NCBI RefSeq assembly: GCF_026672375.1
Contig: NZ_JAPPRA010000001.1
Span: 3,844,001-3,908,000 of the forward strand
From: Caulobacter sp. SL161
Lineage (GTDB): Bacteria > Pseudomonadota > Alphaproteobacteria > Caulobacterales > Caulobacteraceae
Direction: 5' to 3'
DNA length: 64,000 bases
Part shown: one piece after another, positions 17,304 to 27,115 of the stretch
How positions within the stretch are numbered: position 1 is the stretch's first letter
Layout of the letters: the number at the start of each line of letters is the position of its first letter
Position numbers and translations under genes: made by a program
The notes under the pieces: generated by a model
What the model saw: only the letters and a program-made list of their open reading frames with translations
Told to the model about the DNA's origin: nothing
Databases searched by the model: none

Positions 17304-17711
17304 CTAGACCTCGGGCTCGGGAACCCACTTCAGGCCGCGCCCCAGTAGGACGCCGTTGGCGTGGTCGATCGGCTCGACGTCGCCGGAGGCGGAATAGATC
17401 TGCAGGTTGGCGCCCGAGATCGCGGTCATGGCGTCGGCGGCCGAGATCACCCCGTCCTCGCCCCAGACCTTGCCCTCGGGCAGCGGCGGCAGGTCGCCGC
17501 CGGCGAAGCCCTGCCAGATCGCGACAGTGGCCTGGTCGGTGCTGGCGTCGCTCGACAGATAGTGGGTGGCCGGGCTCTCGATCGTCGGAGAGGCTTCCGT
17601 CGTCAGCTTGCGGCTAAACGTGCCGGGGCCGCGTCCCATCGCTTCCCAGACCAGGTTGATGTTGGTCTGGGCGGCGGCGGTGCAGATCATGATGACAGGC
17701 AGATGAGACAT
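17304..17711 (-). CDS. Hypothetical phage protein, fibre region
   Basis: The 135-residue protein begins MSHLPVIMICTAAAQTNINL and has no domain I recognise. It is rich in Ser, Thr, Ala and Asp. It lies between the LamG-like fibre protein and the lysis genes, and ends with PEPEV. Structural or fibre-associated function is inferred from position. The 89-base gap to its left carries a 7-bp inverted repeat (17256-17276) without a T-tract. Confidence 0.6.
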   Translation of the reverse strand: MSHLPVIMICTAAAQTNINLVWEAMGRGPGTFSRKLTTEASPTIESPATHYLSSDASTDQATVAIWQGFAGGDLPPLPEGKVWGEDGVISAADAMTAISGANLQIYSASGDVEPIDHANGVLLGRGLKWVPEPEV

Positions 17712-17717
17712 AGGTCG

Positions 17718-18899
17718 TCAGGCTCCAGAGAGGATGCGGTTGCGGATGGAGAGGAACTGGGCGAGTTCGAGCGACTTCTGGGCGACGATCAGGCGCTTGA
17801 TGTGGCCGCCCCAATAGGCGCTGGCGCTGCCGTTGCTGTTGAAGCATCCAATGTATATTGGATGCGTCGATGAAACCGTGCCGCCCCTCGGCCCCGAATA
17901 GACTTCGCTATCATTGACGAAGGCGCGGAAGTTGATGACGTCCAGGCTTATGCCGATGATCGCTGACTGCCCTCTAATGTCGGGGCCGACCTGTAAACTC
18001 TCCGTGCCGCCACCTGCACGCAGCCGGCCGTCAGACCCGACCGCGAGAAAGAAGCGCTGAGAGGAACCGTTGAACGCCCCTGCCACCATCTGGGTGGCGG
18101 CCAGAGAGGCCGGAACCGTTACTTGGGCGATCAAGCAGCTGGGAGCATCAAGAGTCGCCGGCGGCAGATACGGGGTGATGAGGCGATCGTCGACAGCGTC
18201 GAACTTCGCGCCATCGAGCTGAAAGCGCGGCTTGAAGTTGGTCGTCTGCTGAACCGCCAGTGCGGTCGTTACGTCCTTAAACGAGCAGCTATAGGCCTCA
18301 CCTTGGCCATCGGTCGTGGTTCGCTCAAGGCAGATCCGGACATCGCCGGTGAAGGTCGCTGTCCAGTAAGTCGCCTGTTCGGCTGCTGAAGCGTTGAAGT
18401 TCAGGACTGTCGAAAGCGACGTATTAACCGTGTCGCGAATTAGGGCGACCATGTTTCCGGTCCCGGCGGTTCGCAGGGCGCTGGCCGCCAAGCGATAGGT
18501 CCGCCCAGCGACAACGGGCACGGTCTGCCGCAGCACGGCGTTGGAGCCAGTGCGTGTGAACAGCACTCTTCCATCCGACTGCCAGGCGACAGTCGGGTTG
18601 CCTTCAAACCAGCCCGCCAGACCCCCAGCAAAGGTTGGATTGGTCAGCATTCCGGGTTGAGCGGCGATCTGCTGCGCTAGGGTCCGTCCAGCCCATTGGG
18701 CGCTGTCCAAGGCCAAGCCGATGGGATCGTCCAGGACATTGACAGCCGTGACCCCAGCGCTGTCCTGGAACAGCCGATCGGTCTTCGTGAAGTCGTAGTC
18801 GAAGCCGCCCGCGCCGCCCGCGAAGAGCGCGGCGATCGGATCCGCCCCGCCAACGCGCGGGCGCGCGAACCCCAAACGGCGCAGACTAAGCCGGCGCAT
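17718..18899 (-). CDS. Putative carbohydrate-binding tail protein (LamG/jelly-roll-like)
   Basis: The 393-residue protein has an N-terminal DYDFTKTDRLFQDSAGVTAV region typical of phage or prophage tail proteins, a central CBM-like sandwich (about 80-200; GLAGWFEGNPTVAW, VPVVAGRTYRLAA) and a C-terminal concanavalin/LamG-like fold (about 220-390; RFFLAVGSDGRLRAG, HPIYIGCFNSNG). Two sugar-binding-type domains suggest receptor or surface-glycan binding, for example the Caulobacter S-layer polysaccharide. It follows an fibre-region gene with a one-base overlap at 18899. Confidence 0.65.
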   Translation of the reverse strand: MRRLSLRRLGFARPRVGGADPIAALFAGGAGGFDYDFTKTDRLFQDSAGVTAVNVLDDPIGLALDSAQWAGRTLAQQIAAQPGMLTNPTFAGGLAGWFEGNPTVAWQSDGRVLFTRTGSNAVLRQTVPVVAGRTYRLAASALRTAGTGNMVALIRDTVNTSLSTVLNFNASAAEQATYWTATFTGDVRICLERTTTDGQGEAYSCSFKDVTTALAVQQTTNFKPRFQLDGAKFDAVDDRLITPYLPPATLDAPSCLIAQVTVPASLAATQMVAGAFNGSSQRFFLAVGSDGRLRAGGGTESLQVGPDIRGQSAIIGISLDVINFRAFVNDSEVYSGPRGGTVSSTHPIYIGCFNSNGSASAYWGGHIKRLIVAQKSLELAQFLSIRNRILSGA

Positions 18900-19234
18900 C
18901 AGATCGTCACCAGGGACAGGGTCTCGCCCGGCTCGAGCACAGGAAACTCTTCGACATCGTCAGCCTTGAGTCGATAGCCGGCGTGAGCCGTTGCGGCGTT
19001 AGGCGAGGCGCCCTGCGCAACGCGCGCCGCGCCATCGACCGTTTTGACGATCCACATGTAGCGCACCAAGCCGTTAGGCTTGAAATCGTCAGGAGCGACA
19101 TAGCCGCCAAGCCCGACAGGCACCGCGCCGACCGTCACCTGACCGTCCCAGATTACAGATCGCTTGATCTGCACCGGCCTGCGACGCACGTCCTCAACAC
19201 CAATTTCAACTAGCATTACATGAGCTTTGGACAT
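18899..19234 (-). CDS. Hypothetical phage protein
   Basis: The 111-residue protein (MSKAHVMLVEIGVEDVRRRP) has no recognised domain. The end of the gene overlaps the start of the LamG-like gene by one base, so the two are probably co-translated. A tail or fibre accessory role is inferred from position only. Confidence 0.6.
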   Translation of the reverse strand: MSKAHVMLVEIGVEDVRRRPVQIKRSVIWDGQVTVGAVPVGLGGYVAPDDFKPNGLVRYMWIVKTVDGAARVAQGASPNAATAHAGYRLKADDVEEFPVLEPGETLSLVTI

Positions 19235-19325
19235 GGGTTTTCCTTCCGTGTTCGAGAACAGGCAGCCGCTGGAGGCCAGCGCAGCTGGTCACGGTCGAGC
19301 GCGCTGAGCTGAGTTGTGTGGGCCG

Positions 19326-19790
19326 TTAGGCCATGGCGTCGGCGGTCAGAACCAGGTCGCGGAACTCCTCGTCCGTCATGCCCAGCGCCGCCTTGGTGTT
19401 CTGGGTCGTCACGCCGGCGGTCACGAAGTTGGGCGCGCGCTCATACTCGGCCAGGGCCAGTACGTTCTGCGGATAGGGCAACGCTGCGAACGCCGCTCGT
19501 ATCGCCGCATCTATGTTGGCGTGGCCCGGCCAGGGCGTGATCAGCGCCGCCTTGAGGATCTTGTGCATCGGCACCTCGGCCGGCAGGGGCGCGACCTCCG
19601 GCGGCGGCCCATCGGTGTCGACCCACCATTCTCCCCCAGCCGCATCCAGCCGGGCGAACTGTCCAGCCTCCAAGACAGGCGGCTCGACGTCGACGAAAAT
19701 CCATCCGGGCGGGCACGGCGCGGAAAGGTCGACGACGGGCGTGGCGGGGGCGACCAGGTAGCCGCGATCATCCAGCTTGACGGTCCACAT
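19326..19790 (-). CDS. Hypothetical protein after the tail fibre (assembly-protein candidate)
   Basis: The 154-residue protein starts MWTVKLDDRGYLVAPATPVV; its ATG overlaps the TAA of the long fibre gene (19790-19792). The N-terminal DDRGYLVAP and WWVDTDGPPPE segments resemble the small partner proteins placed after fibre genes that chaperone or cap the fibre. The C-terminal half is helical. A one-mismatch copy of the 13-bp palindrome lies inside it (19487-19499). Confidence 0.6.
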   Translation of the reverse strand: MWTVKLDDRGYLVAPATPVVDLSAPCPPGWIFVDVEPPVLEAGQFARLDAAGGEWWVDTDGPPPEVAPLPAEVPMHKILKAALITPWPGHANIDAAIRAAFAALPYPQNVLALAEYERAPNFVTAGVTTQNTKAALGMTDEEFRDLVLTADAMA

Positions 19791-22700
19791 TATGCGATCC
19801 TCGTATAGGGGCGCGCTTTGAAGCTCATCGTCCCGGTGCCTTGAGCGGGAATACTTGGCACAGTGAACTGTGCAGGAACTAGCGGAGCCCAGGTAATGTG
19901 CGAATACGCATTCAGACTTGGGTAGCACGCCGCTATTATCCTACCATTAGGATGCTTGACGATATCACGCAGGGCCCCTGGCATACCCGGATTGTTAAAC
20001 AGCGCGATATGAGCCGCTGCAATATCTTCGAACCAACCGATATTATTGGTTCCATCTTGCATTATGCAGAAGAAATAATCTTCCACCTCAATAATTTTGT
20101 ATATGGAAACACTTGTATAATTGGTTCGGTTCATCGCGGCCCATGTTTGACCGTCTGCCGAGATGCGCGTGTCTGGACCAGAGCTGGGAATTATAAAGTA
20201 ACCACCAGCAAAGGTCATTTGAGAGTTGCTTGTAGCTGAGAATGACGAAAGAAGACCGTTGCTGGTCCAGGTCATTCCGTCGTCCGAGTAAAACACTTGG
20301 CCAAACGAACTCATCGCAACAAAGCGGCCATTGCCGTAGGCTACACCCGTAGGGAACGACTCGCTCCCGGGCGCTGTAGCTTTGGTCCACGCGATAGCGT
20401 TCTCAGAGTACCAAATTCCGTTTTCACCAGCGGCGACTAGGATATCGCCGTCGCTTGCGAAGCCACGAATATTGGCAGACACATTCGTGCGCTGCGTCCA
20501 CGAACCGCTATTACCAGTAGGTGACGTATAAATATTAGCGCCAGCGCCGACAACATAGAGGCCGGCGAACTTCGTTACAACAGAAGTGTACCGCGTTCCT
20601 GTAGTGTCTACGTCAATAGCCGTCCACGCTGTCGATGGCGGGTTAGATGATCTAAAAACCTTATTGACACAGTTGCCGAGCCACAGCTCTCCATCAATTT
20701 CGGAAATAAAGGGGCCTGGCTGAGATTGCCCCACGCCACCGATATCGAAATTCGCGTAAGCTGTGGCACTTGTTGCCGGAAACGTACCCATTGCTTTGGG
20801 AAACACCCCAGCGGCCTCTGGATAGGCAGACGCGAGGTACTTTGCCCCGTTCGCAGGGACGATACCCGCAGGCATAGTTGAGCGCTGACTGAAGAACGTG
20901 TCGCCGATCTCAACACCAACGCCACCGCCGTCGCCGAACTCAAATCCGCCGGCGGTCTTCTTGATCACCTGCCCCGCAGCGCCACCCGTGAGGGCGGCCA
21001 GGGCCGTCAGGATGGTGGACGAGGCCTGCTTCTCGGCTAGCGCAGCCGTGAGCCCGGCGACGTCACCAAGGCTCATCGCCAGGGCGGTCTTCAGCGCCGA
21101 CTGCGTGACCACGCCCGTGAGGCCTGCGACCGACAGCACAACGTCGGTCGGCGTGCGCATCCACTTCCAGTCGGCCAGGGTCGCCGGGCTGTCGGTAGAC
21201 AAGACATAGGTCTTGTTCTCGTCGGTGCGGATGGCGATGTCGCCGCGCTGGGCGGTCAGCGCCAGCATGGCGGCCTGCGAGCCGACCTCGAACGTGTCGT
21301 TGATCACCACGGCCGGCAGGTTCGCCGTGTCGATCACACCCGTCAGCCGCGACGCAGCGATCGGGCTGCTCGTATAGTTCAGGGCGCCGATCGCGTCCGT
21401 GATGGCCGCCTTGGTCGAGAGCGCCGTCATCGCCAGGACGTTGTCAGTTCCAGCGATGCCTTGCGCTTCGGTGGCTCGGCCCAGCGTGAAGGTCGGGTTC
21501 CCCGAGACACCGTTGCCGTTGGTGACGGCGATCCCAGCATCCGCGCTGGTGAGCGTACGCCGAGCACTGAGACCCGTGCTCGAGATCTGGACCATGAAAC
21601 CTGTCGAGCTCGTACTCGACGCGCTGGTCAGGCGCGTGACGGACGTGGAGCTCAACGCCGCCAGGCTGGTCAGGCTCGTCGCAAGCGGCTGGAAGCGCGC
21701 GTCGCCAGTCTGACGATCCAGGATCTCGTTCGCAGCCGCCGCCCCGATCGGACGGCCCTCGACCGTGCCGCCGTCAGCAGCGACCGCGACCAGCACCTTG
21801 CCGGCCATGGTCGTGCCGCCCGGCCGGGCGATGAAGTCGCCGCCGACAATCGTCTCGGCCTGGTCGCGCGCCGCCTCGGCCGCCACCCGGGCCGCCTCGG
21901 CCGCATCTCGGGCCGCTTCTGAATCGCCCTGCGCCGTCACAGCCGCAGCGCGCGCCGCCTCGGCCGCCGCCGCGTCGTCAGAGGCCTCGCCCGCCTTGAT
22001 CACGGCCGTGTCCTTGGCCGCCACCGACGCGTCGCGGGCCGCTTCTGAACCGCCCTGCGCCGTCACAGCCGCAGCGCGCGCTGCCTCGGCCGCCGCCGCG
22101 TCGTCAGAGGCCTCGCCCGCCTTGATCACGGCCGTGTCCTTGGCCGCCACCGACGCGTCGCGGGCCGCTTCTGAACCGCCCTGCGCCGTCACAGCCGCAG
22201 CGCGCGCCGCCTCGGCCGCCGCCGCATCGTCAGAGGCCTCGCCCGCCTTGATCACGGCCGTGTCCCTGGCCGCCACCGACGCGTCGCGGGCGGCTTGCGA
22301 ACCGCCCTGCGCCGTCACAGCCGCCGCGCGCGCCGCCTCGGCCGCCGCCGCGTCGCCAGCGACCTCGCCCGCCGTGATCAAAGCGGCGTCTTTGGCCGCC
22401 ACCGACGCATCGCGCGCCGCCTCGGCCGCGTCAACCAGCGGCTGGACGGCTTCTGTCACTGCGTCGACCTGAGCGTTGGCCAGCCAGGTCAGATACTCCG
22501 CCTCGGTCTTGGACGCGTTCCCAGGTTGATCCCGCCACACCTGGTAGGCCGATGCGCCTCGCACCAGCCCCAGATCTTCCCAGCCGCCAGCCGAAAGCAG
22601 GTAGCCGTGGCCGGCGAACTCGCCCGACGTCACGACATAGAAGGCGCCAAGTTCCTCACCGGTTGGCAGGTTCGAAACGAGGTCCACCGCCCCCTTGGGC

Positions 22701-22900
22701 GTGAACAGCTCGAGCGAGTCCAGGATCGTCGCGTTTTCGGTGATCAGCGCTTCGATCCGCCCGGCCAAGCCGCCGACGTCGTCATAGGCGGCCAGGGCCG
22801 TAGCCAGAGCGCCCGCCAGGGTCGATTGCGAGCCGCCCGAGTGAAAGGCCGCGATGGCCGCCGCGATAGCGTTCGCGTGCTGGGTTGGCGTCGTGGTCAT
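19790..22900 (-). CDS. Tail fibre with tandem helical repeats and beta-propeller-like tip
   Basis: The 1036-residue protein has an N-terminal attachment region, then four near-identical 42-residue repeats (about residues 155-330) rich in Ala, Asp and Glu (AARDASVAAKDTAVIKAGEA type) that would form a coiled stalk. The C-terminal part (about 700-1000) contains repeats such as TNVSANIRGFASDGDILVAA, with WTS and YSDDGMTW steps typical of propeller-type receptor-binding tips. DNA encoding the tip (about 19.8-20.9 kb) is visibly richer in A and T than its neighbours, as expected for an exchanged host-range module. Confidence 0.85.
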   Translation of the reverse strand: MTTTPTQHANAIAAAIAAFHSGGSQSTLAGALATALAAYDDVGGLAGRIEALITENATILDSLELFTPKGAVDLVSNLPTGEELGAFYVVTSGEFAGHGYLLSAGGWEDLGLVRGASAYQVWRDQPGNASKTEAEYLTWLANAQVDAVTEAVQPLVDAAEAARDASVAAKDAALITAGEVAGDAAAAEAARAAAVTAQGGSQAARDASVAARDTAVIKAGEASDDAAAAEAARAAAVTAQGGSEAARDASVAAKDTAVIKAGEASDDAAAAEAARAAAVTAQGGSEAARDASVAAKDTAVIKAGEASDDAAAAEAARAAAVTAQGDSEAARDAAEAARVAAEAARDQAETIVGGDFIARPGGTTMAGKVLVAVAADGGTVEGRPIGAAAANEILDRQTGDARFQPLATSLTSLAALSSTSVTRLTSASSTSSTGFMVQISSTGLSARRTLTSADAGIAVTNGNGVSGNPTFTLGRATEAQGIAGTDNVLAMTALSTKAAITDAIGALNYTSSPIAASRLTGVIDTANLPAVVINDTFEVGSQAAMLALTAQRGDIAIRTDENKTYVLSTDSPATLADWKWMRTPTDVVLSVAGLTGVVTQSALKTALAMSLGDVAGLTAALAEKQASSTILTALAALTGGAAGQVIKKTAGGFEFGDGGGVGVEIGDTFFSQRSTMPAGIVPANGAKYLASAYPEAAGVFPKAMGTFPATSATAYANFDIGGVGQSQPGPFISEIDGELWLGNCVNKVFRSSNPPSTAWTAIDVDTTGTRYTSVVTKFAGLYVVGAGANIYTSPTGNSGSWTQRTNVSANIRGFASDGDILVAAGENGIWYSENAIAWTKATAPGSESFPTGVAYGNGRFVAMSSFGQVFYSDDGMTWTSNGLLSSFSATSNSQMTFAGGYFIIPSSGPDTRISADGQTWAAMNRTNYTSVSIYKIIEVEDYFFCIMQDGTNNIGWFEDIAAAHIALFNNPGMPGALRDIVKHPNGRIIAACYPSLNAYSHITWAPLVPAQFTVPSIPAQGTGTMSFKARPYTRIA
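21910..22440. repeat. Four tandem 126-bp repeats within the fibre gene
   Basis: The segment GCCTTGATCACGGCC recurs at 21993, 22119 and 22245, with a diverged form at 22371, a constant step of 126 bases (42 codons). Copies are nearly identical, suggesting recent expansion by slippage or recombination. The number of units would set stalk length. Confidence 0.9.
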
Positions 22901-23175
22901 CAGACTTCGCCTTCGCCAGCCTCGTCACCGGCCGGCGCGATCGGCGCCGGCGGGATCAGCGCCAGTTGGCCTTGGATCATCTCCGCCGCCGAGTGGACGG
23001 CCGTCACCGTGCTGTTCAACGCCGAGAGGACAACCGGCGACAGGAGCGGCCCCGCCGTCATCACCTCTGCCAGCAGGGTCTCGGCCGTGTTGCTCAAGGA
23101 CGACGCGAGCACACTCAGACCGGTGATCTTGGTCAGGCGCGCGGCGTCATCCGCCGAAGTGGCGTTGTCGGACAT
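22900..23175 (-). CDS. Hypothetical protein between gpJ-like protein and fibre
   Basis: The 91-residue protein (MSDNATSADDAARLTKITGL) is predicted to be helical, with an Ala/Pro-rich acidic tail PAPIAPAGDEAGEGEV. No domain is recognised. Its stop overlaps the ATG of the fibre gene at 22900, so it is translated with it and may help attach the fibre. Confidence 0.6.
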   Translation of the reverse strand: MSDNATSADDAARLTKITGLSVLASSLSNTAETLLAEVMTAGPLLSPVVLSALNSTVTAVHSAAEMIQGQLALIPPAPIAPAGDEAGEGEV

Positions 23176-23191
23176 GGAAAGCTCCAGAGCT

Positions 23192-26100
23192 TTACGAGTT
23201 TTCAGAGATCAGGATGCGGACGTCCGCGAAGGCGACGTGCCCCGCAGAGTCTCGCGCGGTGACGCGCCAGTAGCCGTCGAGCGTCTGGCCAAGGGCCGTG
23301 ATCGTGCCGGTGAAAGCGACTGTATCGCCCGTGGTCGACGACGGGCTGTAGCCGGCGCCGGACTGGTAGGACCAGGTGTAGCTCACCGCGCCGACCCCGC
23401 CCGTGGTCGATGCTGTCACCGCATCGGTCGTCGCCGCCCCCGTGCCGAAGCGGTTGCCCGAAACCAGCGGGGTTGAAAGATTGACCTGGAAGCCGCCACC
23501 GCCACCGCCGGTCGGAACAGCCGAGCCGCCAAGATAAGGCGTCGTCTTGGCCAGATAGAAGTAGGCGTTGGCCCTGCTCGCGGCCCAATGGCCGATGCCT
23601 GCGGGGCCAAGCCACAGCAGCAGATCGCCGTCAGCGCCGAACGCCGCTCCCCAGGCGACAATGTAGGCTGTACTGCCCAGTTCGGTCCGCAGCGTGTCGC
23701 TGGCGTCGTCGAGCACGGTGTTATCGCCGAACCAGATCTTGGCCGCCGAAAGTGCGACGTCAGATCCCCCCAGGCTGTCGCTGGTCAGACTCAGGCGAGC
23801 CGGGCGCCCGCCAGAGGCCGCCGCTTCCACAACATACCGGGCAATGGCGACCTTGCTCGCCACGTCGGCCAGGGTCGCCGCCTGGGTCGAAACGCTCGCC
23901 GATAGGGTGGCGGCCGTCGACTGCAGGGTCGTTATCTGTGCGGCCTGGGTCGATTGGGCGTTGCTCAGCGTTGTCAGCGCTGTGGAGGTCGTCGACTGGA
24001 AGCCGTTGAAGGTGCTGGTCAGCGTCGCGAGGCTACCAGCCGTAGCCGAAAGGTTCGTCGTCAGGACCGATAGGCTGCTGTCGGCGCTGGCCTTGTTGTT
24101 CGCCACCGTCGCATTCAGCGAGGTGAACGAGGTCGACAAGGCGCTCACGTCGTTGGTGAGCGTCAGCAGGCCAGCATCAGCTGCGGCCTTGTTGGCCCCG
24201 ACTGTCGACGAGAGCGTCGTGAGGCTTGCCGCTGTTGCGCTGGTGGCCGTCGACAGGCTGACCAGTTCGGACGTCGCGGTCGCCTTGAAGCCGTTATAGT
24301 CGGTCTCCAGCGTGGTCAGGCTTGCAGCCGTGGTGCCGCTGGCCGTTGACAGACTGATCAGCTCCGACGCCGTGGTCGCCTTGAAGCCGTTGTAGTCGGT
24401 CGTCAGCACGGTGCGCTGATAGGCTTCGGCCGAGATCGCGGTTTGCCGCGCGACGGCTTCGCTCGCGATGGCGGCTGTGTTCGATCCCACGACCACATTG
24501 GTGTCGATCAGCACCTGGCGCTGCTCAGCGATCACCTCGCCCAGCGGCTTGCCCGAAAGCACCTGGCGCAGCACGTCCAGGGCGGCGTTCAGATCGCTAA
24601 GCGCCGTGAGGCGCGCATTCAGGATATCCAGCTGAGCCTTACGCGCCGCCGCCTCGATCGCCTTGATCTGATCAACGACAGCATCCACCCCGCCACCAGC
24701 CTGCGCGACACCCTCCGCAAGGGCGTCGATCACCTTGTCGATCGCGCGATCATCGCGTCGCACGACGATCGCGTCCGGTAGTGTCGGCGGTCGGCTGACA
24801 CCCGTGCGATAGGCCGGGATCGGCTCGTCGCCGACGCGTTGCAGCGCTTCGGCGTACGGCACACAAGTAATCGACGCCTTAAGGCCTTCCTTGGGCGCGA
24901 TACGATCGACAACGACATCGAGCAGCTCGACCGCGTGGTCGAACACCGTAACCTGGTCGCCGGGCAGAGGCTGATCAATGAGCGCCGGTCCGGGCGAGGC
25001 GAACCAGACGATGTCGGACTGCCCCGGCAGGGTTTCCAGCGGAAAAACCTCGATCGCCGCATCGGCCGAAGGGCGCCATGCCAGATCGTATGATCGACCC
25101 GCGACCATGGTCACCAACTCGTCGAGCCTCAGACCCTTGACCGACGGATCACTTTCATCAGTGACCCGGGCCCGTACCCGGCCCGTGACTTCACCCACCA
25201 AGGCGACGTGATGCGCCAGCCACGCGCGGTCGCCCTCACGGATCGTCAGGTACTCAACATCCTGCTCGAAGCTGAACCTCTCCGGCCGCAGCACGCGCTC
25301 GGCCAGCATGCGCGCACCCTCGAGGACGACGGCGTCGGCGTCGACCTTGTCGCGCACCTCGACCCGTTCATATTTGTCGGCGGTATCGAGATCATAGAAC
25401 GTGCCGTCAGGCCTTTGCCCGAACACCGTGACGACATCGTCGGCGAAGTCCTTCTCGGCGTTAGCGAAGCGGACGCGCAGCGCATGCACCGGCGCCGGAT
25501 AGGTTAAGTCACCCCGAAAGCCAGAGACGTTGCGCGGCGTGAACATCTGCCGAGGCAGCGGCTTTTCCCAATCCACGACGACGGACAGCGCACCATAGTC
25601 CAGCGTCGGGCGCGCACGCCCGGCGGCGGCGGTCCGTTGAAGCAGTTCGCCGACCGACATCTCGCCGGCCTCGGCCAGATCGCACATCCAACTCTGATCC
25701 TGGCAGAGCGCGCGCCAGTCAGCGATGGCCGCAAAGGCGCGCTCGTCGTCGTCCAGCTCGACGTCCGACATTGGCGGATAGCTGGCGGCCAGGAAGAGAT
25801 CAGCAGGGTTCCGCGTAACGACCAGGTCTCCCGGCCCGGTCGACGTCGCCTGCGGCACGATGCTGGTGGCGATGAAGTTGAAATCGTTCGGGACGCCGTT
25901 CAGTTGGTCACTGGCCTGCAACTCCAGCTCAATCCACGGCTTGGACGCCAGATCGCGCACGGGCGGCTCATCGCGGAACGACCGGACGCAGATCCACGTC
26001 ATCTCATCGCTGATCTTGGGATTGTTGCTTTCCTCGTTGCTGACGCGGCGCACGTGCACGTCGTACTGGCCACGCACCACGGGCCATTCCCAACCAACGC

Positions 26101-27115
26101 GATAGCTGTCCAGCTTGTCGCGCGTGAAGGTGAGCTGACCACTCGCGCCCGCAAAAGGACAAGGCGTCGCCGACGACGGATCACCGCCGCGAGGCCCATA
26201 GCGGAACTCAAACGTCACGCTGCGGTTCTTGGGGTTCCCGCTGCTTTCCTTGGTTTCGAAGAGGCCCGCCATGAAGGCTACGTCGATCGACAGGGCGTCG
26301 CTTTCCAGCGGCGCGGCCCGGGTGATCCATCCCGAGGCCTGCTTCACGGGAAGCGCGAGGCTATCCTCGGCAGGCGTTCGCTGAAACCAGATCGGCTCCA
26401 AACCCTCGTCATGGCGCGTCGACCAGCGGACATTGACGCCCTCGAAGCTGGCAAGATCGGTCTGGCCAATCCGCGCGCTCTCATGATCCACCCACGTCAC
26501 GCAGGGTTGGAACATCTGACGCAGATAGACCGTGTTGTTGACCGTGACCGTGTACCAGTTCGCGCAACGCGGCGGATAGATCCGCCGACGCCCCATGACG
26601 ATCGGGATCGCCTCATGCGGTCGCGCGGCGTTCGATCCGCCGTCCAGCGAATAGCGCTGCTCGCGACCCGCGACCTCAGGCTGTTTGATCGGCGCGATGG
26701 CGTTGACGGCGATCATGCCGCCGACATTGACAGCCGCTGTCGCACCAGCGGCCGCCAAGCCCGACAAGCCGATCGCGCCAGGAACCCAGACCGACAGCGC
26801 GATGACAGCGATCTGCAACAGGGTGCGAACGGCGTTCGACCCTGCCATCGGCGCAACCTCGAGCACGACTGTGTCATCGGCGCGAGGCCGCAAGCCGGAC
26901 CAATCGCCTGCTGAAACCTTGACGCCGGCGACGGAGATCCGAACCCAAGGCCGCAGGGCCGGGTCCAGCGTGCCAGAGGCCTCAAGCGAGACCACCATCT
27001 CCGCCAGGCTCAACCCCTCGGGCAACGCGTGCAGGCTGACCTCTTCCTCGCGCGCTAGCGGGCGAGGCGAGACCACCAGCGAGGTCTTGCGATCCATCAG
27101 GGCGTCAACCGCCAT
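23192..27115 (-). CDS. J: Host-specificity / tail-tip protein (gpJ-like)
   Basis: At 1307 residues this is the central tail-tip protein. The N-terminus holds a hydrophobic stretch (TLLQIAVIALSVWVPGAIG) and then a large baseplate-hub-like core (about 120-800). A long helical region follows with repeated SLSTA and AASLTTL steps (about 850-1130), and an Ig-like C-terminus (VSYTWSYQSGAGYSPSSTTG). Its place after NlpC/P60 and before the fibre fits lambda gpJ. I start at ATG 27115; the frame continues to 27436 but that part overlaps the NlpC gene. One palindrome copy lies inside at codons for N-A-V-R. Confidence 0.88.
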   Translation of the reverse strand: MAVDALMDRKTSLVVSPRPLAREEEVSLHALPEGLSLAEMVVSLEASGTLDPALRPWVRISVAGVKVSAGDWSGLRPRADDTVVLEVAPMAGSNAVRTLLQIAVIALSVWVPGAIGLSGLAAAGATAAVNVGGMIAVNAIAPIKQPEVAGREQRYSLDGGSNAARPHEAIPIVMGRRRIYPPRCANWYTVTVNNTVYLRQMFQPCVTWVDHESARIGQTDLASFEGVNVRWSTRHDEGLEPIWFQRTPAEDSLALPVKQASGWITRAAPLESDALSIDVAFMAGLFETKESSGNPKNRSVTFEFRYGPRGGDPSSATPCPFAGASGQLTFTRDKLDSYRVGWEWPVVRGQYDVHVRRVSNEESNNPKISDEMTWICVRSFRDEPPVRDLASKPWIELELQASDQLNGVPNDFNFIATSIVPQATSTGPGDLVVTRNPADLFLAASYPPMSDVELDDDERAFAAIADWRALCQDQSWMCDLAEAGEMSVGELLQRTAAAGRARPTLDYGALSVVVDWEKPLPRQMFTPRNVSGFRGDLTYPAPVHALRVRFANAEKDFADDVVTVFGQRPDGTFYDLDTADKYERVEVRDKVDADAVVLEGARMLAERVLRPERFSFEQDVEYLTIREGDRAWLAHHVALVGEVTGRVRARVTDESDPSVKGLRLDELVTMVAGRSYDLAWRPSADAAIEVFPLETLPGQSDIVWFASPGPALIDQPLPGDQVTVFDHAVELLDVVVDRIAPKEGLKASITCVPYAEALQRVGDEPIPAYRTGVSRPPTLPDAIVVRRDDRAIDKVIDALAEGVAQAGGGVDAVVDQIKAIEAAARKAQLDILNARLTALSDLNAALDVLRQVLSGKPLGEVIAEQRQVLIDTNVVVGSNTAAIASEAVARQTAISAEAYQRTVLTTDYNGFKATTASELISLSTASGTTAASLTTLETDYNGFKATATSELVSLSTATSATAASLTTLSSTVGANKAAADAGLLTLTNDVSALSTSFTSLNATVANNKASADSSLSVLTTNLSATAGSLATLTSTFNGFQSTTSTALTTLSNAQSTQAAQITTLQSTAATLSASVSTQAATLADVASKVAIARYVVEAAASGGRPARLSLTSDSLGGSDVALSAAKIWFGDNTVLDDASDTLRTELGSTAYIVAWGAAFGADGDLLLWLGPAGIGHWAASRANAYFYLAKTTPYLGGSAVPTGGGGGGFQVNLSTPLVSGNRFGTGAATTDAVTASTTGGVGAVSYTWSYQSGAGYSPSSTTGDTVAFTGTITALGQTLDGYWRVTARDSAGHVAFADVRILISENS
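26826..26838. repeat. 13-bp palindrome CGAACGSCGTTCG, copy 2
   Basis: Exact copy inside the 5' part of the gpJ-like gene, read there as N-A-V-R codons. Confidence 0.88.

Noticed and set aside
21910-22440. Regular repeats considered as a CRISPR array
   Set aside because: The period is exactly 126 bases (42 codons), units are adjacent without unique spacers, and they encode a fibre stalk.
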